Shown: positions 1 to 8,131 of the stretch, piece after piece
Position numbering within the stretch: the first letter of the stretch is position 1
Layout: every line of letters starts with the position of its first letter
Assembly (NCBI GenBank): GCA_964567745.1
Contig: CAZMNY010000004.1
Span: forward strand, 1-64,000
Direction of reading: 5' to 3'
DNA length: 64,000 bases
From: CAZMNY01 sp964567745
Lineage (GTDB): Bacteria; Planctomycetota; Planctomycetia; Pirellulales; Pirellulaceae
Made by a program: the position numbers and the translations under genes
Notes under the pieces: model-generated
What the model was told of the DNA's origin: nothing
What the model saw: the letters and a program-made list of their open reading frames with translations, nothing else
Databases searched by the model: none

Positions 1-105
1 CGACGGAAGATGCAGCGACGGAAGATGCAGCGACGGAAGATGCAGCGACGGAAGATGCAGCGACGGAAGAGGCAGCAACGGAAGAGGCTGCGACCGAAGA
101 AGCTG
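1..105 (+). repeat. 15-bp coding tandem repeat, at least seven units
   Basis: The unit CGACGGAAGATGCAG is repeated four times exactly (1-60). Three diverging copies follow (61-105), in which GAT becomes GAG or GAA. The period is a multiple of three, so copy-number change keeps the reading frame. The array continues off the left edge, so the full copy number is unknown. Confidence 0.95.
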
Positions 106-170
106 AGGCGGCGGATGCTCCGGCCGACGACGCTACGACGGGTTCGGAAGATGAAACCGTAGCTGAATAA
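1..170 (+). CDS. 3' end of an unknown gene with an acidic Ala/Glu-rich tail (partial)
   Basis: Only the last 55 or so codons are inside the window. Reading from base 3, the frame is open to a TAA at 168-170. The first part is a perfect pentapeptide repeat, Thr-Glu-Asp-Ala-Ala, which drifts to Thr-Glu-Glu-Ala-Ala and then to a non-repetitive acidic end (GSEDETVAE). Such tails are usually disordered and say nothing about the catalytic part, which lies to the left of the window. A strong terminator at 211-247 follows, so this is probably the last gene of its transcript. I do not recognise the gene. Confidence 0.7.
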   Translation, partial: TEDAATEDAATEDAATEDAATEEAATEEAATEEAEAADAPADDATTGSEDETVAE

Positions 171-210
171 CCGAATTCGCTGTGGCGAAAGCCACGGTAT
201 TGATTTAGTA

Positions 211-247
211 GGGTGCGACGGCAGTGCTGCCGTCGCACCCTTTTTGT
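211..247 (+). terminator. Rho-independent terminator after the acidic-tail gene
   Basis: A perfect GC-rich inverted repeat (GGGTGCGACGGCA at 211-223 pairing with 228-240, four-base loop GTGC) is followed directly by TTTTTGTTTT. It lies about 40 bases after the TAA of the partial gene. The arms are symmetric, but only the plus strand has a T run. Confidence 0.9.
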
Positions 248-282
248 TTTGCGTCGCGCCGGGACCCTGATTCAGCGCACGA

Positions 283-341
283 CACTCGTGGCTGGGGGCT
301 TCCAGCCACAGTGGAGTTTTTCTTTGCGTTGCGAGTTAGCT
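283..341 (-). repeat. Dispersed intergenic repeat, copy A
   Basis: Read on the minus strand this segment matches 21771-21838 with few changes: AGCTAAC, CGCAACGCAAAG, CTCCACTG, GGCTGGAAGCC, CCCAG and CACGA appear in the same order. Copy B carries about ten extra bases inside (GGTTGGAAGCC). Both copies are intergenic. The function is unknown; a dispersed repeat family or a remnant of a mobile element fits. Confidence 0.7.
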
Positions 342-745
342 CGTGAACCTGATTCACTGGCACGGGGCGAGCCCGTGGGGGTCTTTGCACTTTGCACTTT
401 GCATTCTTCACTTTGCACTGAACGTTTGCGCTTCGGCGGTAGTGCTTCCCCTGGGCTGTATGTGGTGCCTTCGGGGCAAGCTCGGCGATTAAACCCTTGT
501 AAGCAACTTGAGCGTCGTAACCGAACCAATTGGGCCGATCGAAATAGGTGAACCGAGCCGCTTGTGGAAGACCGCGTTTCACGGCCAAAACAACGGACAT
601 CGATCGCTAATCAGTAATTTCGTTACTGTCCGAAGGTCGCTCACATCTGTCCTACACCGTCAGGTCTCCGCAGTAGTTCAGAATCGCTCAGCAGGCGTCG
701 ATAGTTCCACTATCCTGGTTCAACAATCGCTGGCGAAATGAAACT
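342..745. other. Repeat-rich intergenic region upstream of the sigma-factor gene
   Basis: No convincing gene is seen. Bases 383-420 hold four near-copies of the nonamer CTTTGCACT or CTTTGCATT, a simple dispersed repeat. Around 357-379 there is a small GC hairpin (CACGGGG / CCCGTG). The 130 or so bases before the sigma gene should hold its promoter, but I cannot assign a -35/-10 pair with confidence. A small dyad, GATAG-N5-CTATC, sits at 700-714. Reading frames crossing the region have low-complexity translations with no recognisable motif. Confidence 0.5.
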
Positions 746-1705
746 ATGCTAAACCAAGAAAATGAACGGTCCTTTGATCCCGCCTTTGAAGAAGATGCTG
801 ACGCCAAGGCGGCGAGAACGCAAACTGAAGCCGACGATCTCGCGGCCAGCCGCCGTCGTCGATCTGCTTCGACTCTTCAATCTCCGCTGGAGACGTATCT
901 CCGCGAGATCAACGAGACCGCGCTCCTCTCGGCGGAAGAGGAACGTAGTTTGGCTCGTCAAATCGGCGAAGGCGATGCGCGTGCCCGCGATCAAATGGTG
1001 CGAGCCAACTTGCGGCTCGTCGTCAATATCGCACGCGGCTACACGAGCAAGGGGCTTAGCCTGCAAGACCTGATCGAAGAAGGCAACCTCGGATTGCTGC
1101 GAGCTGTCGAGGGATTCGATCCGGACATGGGGACTCGGTTCAGCACCTACGCCAGCTACTGGATCAAGCAGTCGATCAAACGAGCGCTCATCAACTCGGC
1201 GAAGACGATTCGAATTCCTGCGTACATGGTGGAGTTGCTTTCGAAGTGGAGGCGGGCGAATTCCCGCTTGACGGAAGAGCTGGGTCGCACGCCGACGCCT
1301 GAAGAGATCGCTCGTGTGTTGGGCTTGCCGAAAAAGAAGTTGCCTATCATTCGCAAGGCGATTCGCATCTACAATTCGACTCCGCAGACGGATCAGTCCG
1401 AAGCGGGTTGGTCCCTTGGCGAAATGGTGATGGATGAACGGCTCAAGAGTCCCGAGGACGAGCTGGTCGAGAATGACGCGCTGAAGCACGTGATGGAAAT
1501 GCTCGATACAATGGACTCACGGGAAGCCACCGTATTGCGAATGCGATTTGGCCTCATGGATATGGAGCCTCATACCTTGAAGGAGATCGGCGAGCAACTC
1601 GGACTCACTCGAGAACGCGTACGTCAGATCGAAACCGAAGCCCTGGCCCGCCTGGCTGACGGCCTCAAGGATCCGCACGAACGACGCATGGCTCATTTGT
1701 CCTAG
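746..1705 (+). CDS. Sigma-70 family RNA polymerase sigma factor (RpoD/SigA-like, short)
   Basis: A 319-residue sigma factor that directs core RNA polymerase to promoters. The first 45 residues are acidic and then Arg-rich. Region 1.2 follows (SPLETYLREINE, about 46-80), then a well-conserved region 2 with LRLVVNIARGY, LQDLIEEGNLGLLRAVEGFD and the melting segment FSTYASYWIKQSIKRAL (about 85-150). Region 3 is at about 165-235 and region 4 at about 250-310, with the helix-turn-helix LKEIGEQLGLTRERVRQIE. A typical long region 1.1 is absent, so a group-2 or short primary sigma is likely. The ATG at 746 gives the full region 1.2; the SD is weak. The stop codon lies in the target site of an inserted element at 1702-1860. 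Confidence 0.93.
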   Translation: MLNQENERSFDPAFEEDADAKAARTQTEADDLAASRRRRSASTLQSPLETYLREINETALLSAEEERSLARQIGEGDARARDQMVRANLRLVVNIARGYTSKGLSLQDLIEEGNLGLLRAVEGFDPDMGTRFSTYASYWIKQSIKRALINSAKTIRIPAYMVELLSKWRRANSRLTEELGRTPTPEEIARVLGLPKKKLPIIRKAIRIYNSTPQTDQSEAGWSLGEMVMDERLKSPEDELVENDALKHVMEMLDTMDSREATVLRMRFGLMDMEPHTLKEIGEQLGLTRERVRQIETEALARLADGLKDPHERRMAHLS

Positions 1706-1860
1706 GCTCTGTCCCTTAATACCAGTTGATGAGCATTCTTGCGATCGCGATGTAGATCATGGCGAGGTAGTGCTCGAGTTTTTTCTCGTAGCGGGTCGCG
1801 ATTCGTCGAGCTTCCTTGATGTCAATTTCTATGCAATCCCAATTAAGGGACAGAGCCTAG
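1702..1860 (-). mobile_element. Internally deleted IS5-like insertion sequence with intact ends
   Basis: A perfect 19-bp inverted repeat (CTAGGCTCTGTCCCTTAAT at 1702-1720 and its complement at 1842-1860) bounds 121 bp. CTAG at each end may be the duplicated target, leaving a 15-bp terminal repeat GCTCTGTCCCTTAAT. On the minus strand the interior reads as a DDE-transposase C-terminus: EIDIKEARRIATRYEKK, then LEHYLAMIYIAIARMLINWY, and a stop that falls inside the terminal repeat. The RRIATRY...LA...I..A..LI pattern is typical of IS5-family ends. About 90% of the transposase is missing, so movement would need a transposase supplied by a full-length copy elsewhere. Confidence 0.85.
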
Positions 1861-1894
1861 GCTGGGCGTCACGCGGTCGTCATGCCGTCGCGAT

Positions 1895-2002
1895 TCAAAA
1901 ACAGCCTTTCCAGACGGCGAAGGCGATGAAGATAGCGATGAATCCGAACAGGCAACCCCAGAATCCGGGGCCGTCATCGCCTGCGTAATTTGCGTCGGGC
2001 AT
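1895..2002 (-). CDS. Small single-TM peptide, 35 aa (hypothetical)
   Basis: ATG at 2002 opens a 35-codon frame ending in TGA at 1895-1897. The N-terminus is acidic and Gly-rich (MPDANYAGDDGPGFWG). It is followed by one strongly hydrophobic helix (LFGFIAIFIAFAVW) and a short KGCF end. This arrangement suggests a small inner-membrane protein. It sits between the IS remnant and the convergently placed end of the amidohydrolase-dipeptidase gene, on the same strand as the latter. A purine-rich GAGTGG lies about 8 bases upstream of the ATG. No family is recognised. The clean hydrophobic block argues for a real gene, but length alone gives little support. Confidence 0.45.
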   Translation of the reverse strand: MPDANYAGDDGPGFWGCLFGFIAIFIAFAVWKGCF

Positions 2003-2075
2003 TGGGACCACTCGCTGCTTCAAACATTTGGGCAGATTCGGCGCGTGCCGACGCGACTCAAATCAAGCCGTACCG

Positions 2076-4931
2076 TTACGGCTTCTTGGCGCTGAGTTTC
2101 TCGGCGACCGCATCCGCCTCGCGAATGACTCGCATTACGTTCCCGCTCATGACTTTGGCGATTTCAACGGCCGTGTATCCCCTGTCGAGCAAGGCCTGTG
2201 TGATTAGCGGGTAGGTCGCCACGCTCTCCAGCTGTTTGGGCAGGACGGTCACGCCGTCGTAGTCGGACCCGATTCCGACATGATCAATGCCGGCGACTCG
2301 TACAATGTGATCAATATGATCCACCAGGTCGTGAATCGTGCCGGGATCGATCGGATTCTTCTTTTGCCAGTTTCGAAACGCCTGCTGGTGTTCTTTGTCG
2401 TCCGGATACTTCTTTCGCAGCTCGCGCGAGACATCGAACAACTTCTGCATTCGCTTGGCCGCCGAGGGGACGACAAACCCGGAAAAGAAATTGACCATCA
2501 CGACGCCGCCGTTGTTTGCCGTGAGTCGAAGCACGTCGTCAGGGACGTTGCGAGGGTGATCGGCGACCGCGCGTGCGGAGGAGTGTGAGAAGATGATTGG
2601 CGCCTGGCTGATTCGAAGCGCGTCTTTCATGGTCGCCGGCGAGACGTGAGAGAGATCGACGAGCATTCCCAGGCTGTTCATTTCACGCACGACCTCTTCG
2701 CCGAACTTCGTCAAACCATCGTGTTTCGCTTCATCGGTGGCCGAGTCGGCCCAAGCCAGCGTGTCCGAGTGGGTCAGTGTCATGTATTTGGCACCGAGCT
2801 TGTGAAGCCGATGAAGATTGGCGATCGAGTTCTCAATCGAGTGTCCACCTTCGACTCCGATCAACGAAGCGATCTTGCCTTCGCGTCTCGCCTTATCGAT
2901 ATCGTTCGCGGTCCGCGCGAATGCGAATGTCTCCGGATAACGTTTCATCATGGCGTGCACAATCTCGATCTGTTCGAGCGTTTGAAGCAGCGATTCGCCC
3001 GTCGAGGTCGTTGTCGCTGGGACGTAGACCGACCAGAACTGAGCGCCCACGTTGCCTTTTTTGAGTCGAGGGATGTCGGTGTGGATCTCGGGATGAGGTT
3101 GGGCGATATCGAGTTTTTCGAATGAGGACGATGCTCGTCGACGAAGCGTCCAAGGCAGATCGTTGTGACCGTCGAAGACGAAGGAAGCCGAGTGAATCCG
3201 CCGAGCTCGGTCGGTTAGTACGATCGGCTTTGAATGATCGACTTCCGTGCGACGCGCGCCGGGGCCTTTGAGCACTCGGCCCGGCCGAGCTTCGGTCAGC
3301 TTGCCATTTAACAGCGAGGCGACGCCGTTGACGAAGACATGCTGCACGCCTTCGGAAAGAGCATGCGGCGCGGAAAAAGTCGCCTTGTCCGCCACTAATT
3401 TCGGGTCAAAAACGACAACGTCGGCGAAATAGCCCGGCTCCAAGCGGCCTCTTGCCCTCAATCCTAAAGTGAACGCCGGCAGGGATGTCAACTTCCGTAT
3501 TGCCTCCTGCAGCGAGATGACCTCCTCATCGCGGACGTAACGGCCGAGCAGTCGAGCAAAACAGCCGTAGGCCCTGGGGTGAGGATTTGAATTGAGGAAG
3601 GCGCCGCGAGGCGAAATCGCGGCGGCGTCCGATCCGAATGAAACCCAAGGCAACGCAATCTTTCGGCGGACGTTCTCCGGACTCATCAGAAAATAGACCG
3701 TCTCGACTCGGCTGCCGTCTTCAACGACAAGATCCATCGCGGTTTCTTCTGGCGATTTTCCTCGTTGGTCGGCAACTTCACGCAGCGATTTTCCCGTCAG
3801 GTGTTTCAGTCGCGGGGACTTGAAACCGACGAGCAACACCTTGTCCGGTGAACCCGCCATCAGCATCAGGTTCTCCCACTCGTCCGTCGCCGTCTTCATT
3901 TCCTTTAGCACCCGCGCCCGGATCTTTGGATCTTGCAGTCGCTCGCTCCATCGACGAAATCCGCCCTCTTGAACCCACGGCGGCATGGCGGCGTTGAGCC
4001 CGGTCGCGCCTGCCGTGTAGGTGTACATGTCGGCGGTCACGCCTTGCCCCTGGGCTCGCGCCGATTCGACTCTGCGAATCACCGAATCGAGTTTGTCCCA
4101 ATTGGCTTCACCGGCTGCTTTGAGGTGATAGATTTCCACGGGAATGCCGGCTTCCTTGCCGATACGCAGCGCCTCGTCAACCGCTTCTTCGAGACGATTG
4201 CCCTCGCTGCGCATGTGGGTGATGTACATCCCGTCGAACTCGGCAGCCGCCCGACAAAGTTCAATCAATTCATCCGTGTCGGCATAGAACGCTGGAGCGT
4301 AGATCAACGACGAACCGATTCCCAACGCGCCCGCTCGCATTTCTTTTCGAACGAGCTGTTTCATTCGCTCCATTTCGGAAGCGGTCGGCTTACGGTCCTG
4401 ATAGCCGAGGACGTGGATTCGAATCGTGGTGGCGCCGACAAACGAGGCGACGTTCATTGTGACGCCTTGATCCGTCATGTGCTTCAGGTAGTCCGACAAA
4501 GATCTCCACGGCACCTTGTATTTGATGTCGCCCTGGTTCTCGACCAAGTCTCGATGCATCGGCTTGTTGAGCGGTCCCATCGACCAACCCTCGCCAAAGA
4601 CCTCCATCGTCACGCCTTGCCTCAGATCGCTCTCGCCTCGGCCGTCGTGCAGAAGCGATGTCGTGGCCCAACTCAGGACGTTGATAAACCCCGGCGCGAC
4701 GGCTTTACCGTCGACATCAATCGTCTGTTTTGACTTCCACTCGCTGCCCTTGCCGATCGCCGCGATGCGGTCGTTGAGGATGGCGACGTCAGCCTTGTAG
4801 GGCGTGCCTCCTGAGCCGTCGTAGATCGTTCCGCCGCGAAGGACAACATCGTACGTTTGCTGGCCCTTCGCCGACGGCGGAAATGTCAGCAACGAAAGTA
4901 CGAATGTGGCGAAGCTCAGTCGAAACAGCAT
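2076..4931 (-). CDS. Fusion of a D-aminoacylase-like amidohydrolase and an M19 membrane dipeptidase, secreted
   Basis: A roughly 951-residue two-enzyme protein. Residues 1-25 are a signal peptide (start chosen at 4931, with AGGG eight bases upstream; an ATG at 4967 would add 12 polar residues). Residues about 28-575 are a D-aminoacylase/N-acyl-D-amino-acid deacylase-type amidohydrolase (VVLRGGTIYDGSGG, MYITHMRSEGN, IYHLKAAGEANW, VSFGSDAAA, GYFADVVVFD). The usual HxH after APGFI is replaced by NVLSW, so one metal site is lost. Residues about 585-940 are a renal-dipeptidase (M19) domain with FDGHNDLPW, GVEGGHS, DLSHVS, FSHSSARAV and GIGSDYDG, all metal ligands being present. Both domains act on peptide or acyl-amino-acid bonds, so a role in scavenging D-amino-acid or peptidoglycan-derived peptides is plausible. 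Confidence 0.88.
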   Translation of the reverse strand: MLFRLSFATFVLSLLTFPPSAKGQQTYDVVLRGGTIYDGSGGTPYKADVAILNDRIAAIGKGSEWKSKQTIDVDGKAVAPGFINVLSWATTSLLHDGRGESDLRQGVTMEVFGEGWSMGPLNKPMHRDLVENQGDIKYKVPWRSLSDYLKHMTDQGVTMNVASFVGATTIRIHVLGYQDRKPTASEMERMKQLVRKEMRAGALGIGSSLIYAPAFYADTDELIELCRAAAEFDGMYITHMRSEGNRLEEAVDEALRIGKEAGIPVEIYHLKAAGEANWDKLDSVIRRVESARAQGQGVTADMYTYTAGATGLNAAMPPWVQEGGFRRWSERLQDPKIRARVLKEMKTATDEWENLMLMAGSPDKVLLVGFKSPRLKHLTGKSLREVADQRGKSPEETAMDLVVEDGSRVETVYFLMSPENVRRKIALPWVSFGSDAAAISPRGAFLNSNPHPRAYGCFARLLGRYVRDEEVISLQEAIRKLTSLPAFTLGLRARGRLEPGYFADVVVFDPKLVADKATFSAPHALSEGVQHVFVNGVASLLNGKLTEARPGRVLKGPGARRTEVDHSKPIVLTDRARRIHSASFVFDGHNDLPWTLRRRASSSFEKLDIAQPHPEIHTDIPRLKKGNVGAQFWSVYVPATTTSTGESLLQTLEQIEIVHAMMKRYPETFAFARTANDIDKARREGKIASLIGVEGGHSIENSIANLHRLHKLGAKYMTLTHSDTLAWADSATDEAKHDGLTKFGEEVVREMNSLGMLVDLSHVSPATMKDALRISQAPIIFSHSSARAVADHPRNVPDDVLRLTANNGGVVMVNFFSGFVVPSAAKRMQKLFDVSRELRKKYPDDKEHQQAFRNWQKKNPIDPGTIHDLVDHIDHIVRVAGIDHVGIGSDYDGVTVLPKQLESVATYPLITQALLDRGYTAVEIAKVMSGNVMRVIREADAVAEKLSAKKP

Positions 4932-5132
4932 TGTGGATTCCCTATCGGAGTTGCGAGGCACCGGCATACGGTAACCTCAGCGAGGCGCCGTTGGCAAGCT
5001 TCCCGCCTTTTGTAGGTAGATTCCCGTTTGTCGCGCTGTCACTCGCGCCCACTTTCGAACTGACCCTCGATCGCTCAAAATGGCCACCCGCTGCTCCCTT
5101 CATTCGCACCCAGTTTTCGCTTCGAGCATCTC

Positions 5133-6935
5133 ATGAAAAAACAACTCGCCTGCCTGCTCGCGTTGATCGCACTGACCGTGGCCAATTCACTCGCCGCAAC
5201 CGCCGCCGTTGGCCAGGAAACCCCCGCTTTGACTGGTCGCGAATTGCATCGGCTGTTTGACGAGTCTTGGGAGCAAGATATGCAGGCGAGCCCGATGTTC
5301 GCGACTCAAGTCGGCGACAACCGATTCAACCATCGGTTGGGCCGAGTCAGCAAGACCGACCAATTAGCGCGAATGGAAAACAAGAGAAAGCTACTCGCGA
5401 GGGCGAAGCAGATTTCGCGTGAGAAGCTTAACCGGCAAGATCAAATCAATCGCGACATTTTCATTCAGCTGCTCGAGAATGAAATCAATGAGCTTGAATT
5501 CAACTCGTTCTTGATTCCGATCACGAATCGAGAAGGGTTCCACATCACGTTTCCAGAACTGCACAAGCAAGTGCCGCTCAAGACCGTCCGTGACTACGAA
5601 AACTATATCGCGCGACTCAAAGACTTTGGGCGATACACGGACGAGCACATTGCCTTGATGAAAGAGGGCGTTGAGCGAGGGTTTACGTTGCCGGCTGTTG
5701 TTTTGGAAGGATATGGCGCGACCATTCGGCCCCACATCGTAAAGCGCGCCGACGATAGTCTGCTGTTCGAGGCGTTCGCGAGTTTTCCGAAGTCGATTGG
5801 CGAAGCCGAACGTAAGAGGCTTACCGAGTCGGGGCGGGAAGCGATCGAAGGCTACGTCTCACCGGCCTATCAACGATTTCTCGAGTTCATGGTCGACGAG
5901 TACATTCCATCCGCGCGCGGATCGATCGGCGCGTCGGCGCTTCCCAACGGGCGAAGTTTGTATCGAAGTCGAGTCAAGAAATATACGACGCTCGATGTCT
6001 CGCCCGAGCAGGTGCATGCGACGGGCCTGAAGGAGGTCGCAAGAATCAAAGCCGAGATGTTCGAGATCATTAAGAAAGTCGGCTTCAAGGGCGACTTTCG
6101 AGAATTCGTCAAGCACCTTCGAAGCACGCCCGAGTTCTACGCGAAGACTCCCGAACAGCTAAAGAAAGAGATCGCATTCGTGCTCAAGCGAATGGATGGC
6201 GAGTTGCCGCGTCTCTTTAAGACACTGCCTCGCACTCCATACGGCATTCGCGAAGTCCCGTCATACATTGCCCCCAAGACGACTGCGGCTTACTATTCGC
6301 TGCCCGCGGGCGATGGTTCGCAAGCCGGTTTCTATTACATCAACACCTACAATCTGAAGAGTCGTCCGCTTTACCAAATCGAAGCGCTCTCGCTGCACGA
6401 AGCCGTGCCGGGACACCACCTCCAATTGGCTCTGCAACAGGAGCTTGGAGAACTGCCCAAGTTTCGGCGGTTTGCCGGCTTCACCGTCTTCGTCGAGGGT
6501 TGGGCGCTCTACTCAGAACGATTGGGTCTTGAGGTCGGATTCTATACCGACCCGTACAGCGATTTTGGGCGGCTGAGTTACGAGATGTGGCGAGCCTGTC
6601 GTCTTGTTGTCGACACCGGCATGCACTACCTGGGCTGGAGCCGTCAGCAAGCGATCGCCTACATGGCCGACAACACGGCGTTGTCAGAGCACAACATCGT
6701 GGCCGAAGTTGATCGATACATCGCTTGGCCCGGACAAGCTCTGGCTTACAAGACGGGTGAGATGAGGATCAGGCAGCTGAGGGCTAAAGCGGAAAACGAG
6801 TTGGGCGACGCGTTCGACATTCGTGAGTTTCACGACGCGGTTCTGCTGAGCGGATCGGTACCGCTGTCCGTGCTCGAAGAGAACATCGACGCTTACATCA
6901 ATAGTGCATCGGCCAATGAGAAATCCGACGAGTAG
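5133..6935 (+). CDS. DUF885 family secreted metallopeptidase-like protein
   Basis: A 600-residue protein with a lipid-free signal peptide (MKKQLACLLALIALTVANS, cleavage near residue 27). The body matches the DUF885 family, all-helical zinc-peptidase-like proteins. Residues about 420-428 read LHEAVPGHHLQ, an HExxxGHH metal-binding motif. It is followed by FVEGWALYSERLG with the third-ligand Glu region, then a conserved C-terminal block with SYEMWRACRLVVDTGMHYLGW and YIAWPGQALAYKTGE. Length is normal for the family. The substrate is unknown; a periplasmic peptidase is inferred. It is divergent from the amidohydrolase-dipeptidase gene, with which it shares a roughly 200-bp intergenic region, so the two could be co-regulated. 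Confidence 0.88.
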   Translation: MKKQLACLLALIALTVANSLAATAAVGQETPALTGRELHRLFDESWEQDMQASPMFATQVGDNRFNHRLGRVSKTDQLARMENKRKLLARAKQISREKLNRQDQINRDIFIQLLENEINELEFNSFLIPITNREGFHITFPELHKQVPLKTVRDYENYIARLKDFGRYTDEHIALMKEGVERGFTLPAVVLEGYGATIRPHIVKRADDSLLFEAFASFPKSIGEAERKRLTESGREAIEGYVSPAYQRFLEFMVDEYIPSARGSIGASALPNGRSLYRSRVKKYTTLDVSPEQVHATGLKEVARIKAEMFEIIKKVGFKGDFREFVKHLRSTPEFYAKTPEQLKKEIAFVLKRMDGELPRLFKTLPRTPYGIREVPSYIAPKTTAAYYSLPAGDGSQAGFYYINTYNLKSRPLYQIEALSLHEAVPGHHLQLALQQELGELPKFRRFAGFTVFVEGWALYSERLGLEVGFYTDPYSDFGRLSYEMWRACRLVVDTGMHYLGWSRQQAIAYMADNTALSEHNIVAEVDRYIAWPGQALAYKTGEMRIRQLRAKAENELGDAFDIREFHDAVLLSGSVPLSVLEENIDAYINSASANEKSDE

Positions 6936-6971
6936 AATTGTCGTCGGCTCGAACGAACGGCGCTTAGCGCG

Positions 6972-7967
6972 TCATTCGGTTGCGATGGTCGTTGCGGCTT
7001 CGGCTTGAGCGTTCTCGCGGGCGACGATAAATGTTACGTCGTCGCCAATGGTGACGCGAATGCGATCCGAATCGAAGCGACCGTCACGCGCATGTCGGAC
7101 GAGCAACGCGGCCGCGTAATCAAGATTGTCCTGGTATAGATCGCCGACGAGAACCACAAACGGGCCCGCAAAACCATCGGGCTGCAGCAGCGCGTTCCGG
7201 CTTGCCTCGGGCAACTCGCGAATGTATGCGAGTTGGTCGTTTTCTTTCTCGTTGCGCCCGACGATTGCTTTGGTCTGGCCGTCGATTCGATAGTGTCTGC
7301 CAAGCGTCAACGTGTCGTAGTCCCACGGGGTCGCCTCGGGGAGCTGAATCAGGTCAAACACTTTGCGGGAAAAGCTCGGCTCAGTCAATGCGCAGCCTGT
7401 CGAAGGCGAAGGCGTATCTTCAACTCCTAGTTTCTTCGCCAGTGCAATCAGTCCTTTGCGATTGCGGCCTTGAAAGTCGTGCAGTTTGGATCGATCGACC
7501 CAACCTTCGCGTTCCGGCTTTGTCTCGGGCATCAGTTTGGCTGAAAGCGGCCGCAGCAGCAGTTCGTCGAGATCGGAGTGTCGAGAAATAACTCGCAAGT
7601 CGTTCCTTTTTTGACTCATTGGCCGTTGCCCCACAACTTCACCGCTGATGATAAAGTCGGCGCCGCTTTGGATCATGTACTGCCGCGCCTTCTCGAACAT
7701 GTAGATTCGGCAATCAACGCACGGATTGGCGCCTTTGCCGTATCCAAAACGCGGCCGGCGAATCAATTCGAGATAGTCGTTTTCCTGCGAAACGATTGTT
7801 AGCGGCACGTCGAGTTTTCTTGCCGCTTGGGCCGAGTCGTCTTGGCAGCAGGTGAACATCGTCTTGAAATTCACCGCCTCGACTTCAATGTTCTGTTCCT
7901 GCATCAGGCGGATAGCCAGAATGCTGTCGAGGCCTCCAGACAACAACGCCAAACAACGAATGCTCAT
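6972..7967 (-). CDS. PP-loop ATPase, ThiI/MnmA-like tRNA thiolation-type protein
   Basis: A 331-residue cytoplasmic protein. The N-terminal PP-loop LSGGLDSILAIRLM (residues 8-21) binds ATP for adenylation of a base or a carboxylate. NPCVDCRIYMFEKA (about 81-94) supplies a CxxC pair, as in tRNA-thiolating enzymes. ISGEVVGQRPMSQ follows at about 107-119. The C-terminal third contains TLGRHYRIDGQTKAIVGRNEKEN, resembling the RNA-binding domain found with MnmA/ThiI-like PP-loop proteins. It is often annotated as a tRNA 2-thiouridylation enzyme by similarity; true MnmA is longer and has a different C-terminal layout, so the exact base modified is not known. It is convergent with the DUF885 gene. 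Confidence 0.82.
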   Translation of the reverse strand: MSIRCLALLSGGLDSILAIRLMQEQNIEVEAVNFKTMFTCCQDDSAQAARKLDVPLTIVSQENDYLELIRRPRFGYGKGANPCVDCRIYMFEKARQYMIQSGADFIISGEVVGQRPMSQKRNDLRVISRHSDLDELLLRPLSAKLMPETKPEREGWVDRSKLHDFQGRNRKGLIALAKKLGVEDTPSPSTGCALTEPSFSRKVFDLIQLPEATPWDYDTLTLGRHYRIDGQTKAIVGRNEKENDQLAYIRELPEASRNALLQPDGFAGPFVVLVGDLYQDNLDYAAALLVRHARDGRFDSDRIRVTIGDDVTFIVARENAQAEAATTIATE

Positions 7968-8054
7968 CGGTACTCAATTCAACAAAAGCAAAGGTCGAGC
8001 TAAAACGGGGCGAGTCGCGAGACGTGCCGACTCGTTCGGCATCGTTCGGAATGT

Positions 8055-8131
8055 TGGACTCGGAGATTCAGGGGCAGGACTCAGCAGGGGCAAGACTCAG
8101 CAATCAGGACTCACAGCATTCAGGACTCGGC
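8055..8131. repeat. Degenerate CAGGACTCAG repeat cluster
   Basis: Five near-copies of GGACTC(A/G) occur at about 8057, 8076, 8092, 8106 and 8122, spaced 14-19 bases. A 16-bp tandem pair, AGGGGCAGGACTCAGC / AGGGGCAAGACTCAGC, spans 8070-8101. The last copy overlaps the 3' end of the RNase III gene. Apart from the overlapped stop the stretch is non-coding. Confidence 0.75.

Noticed and set aside
205..600. 131-codon minus frame and overlapping plus frames near the left end
   Set aside because: They cross the terminator, the dispersed repeat and the CTTTGCACT repeat, and their translations are low complexity. Not genes.
3933..4733. 266-codon plus frame
   Set aside because: Lies wholly antisense to the amidohydrolase-dipeptidase gene, which has clear motifs; the translation has no motif.
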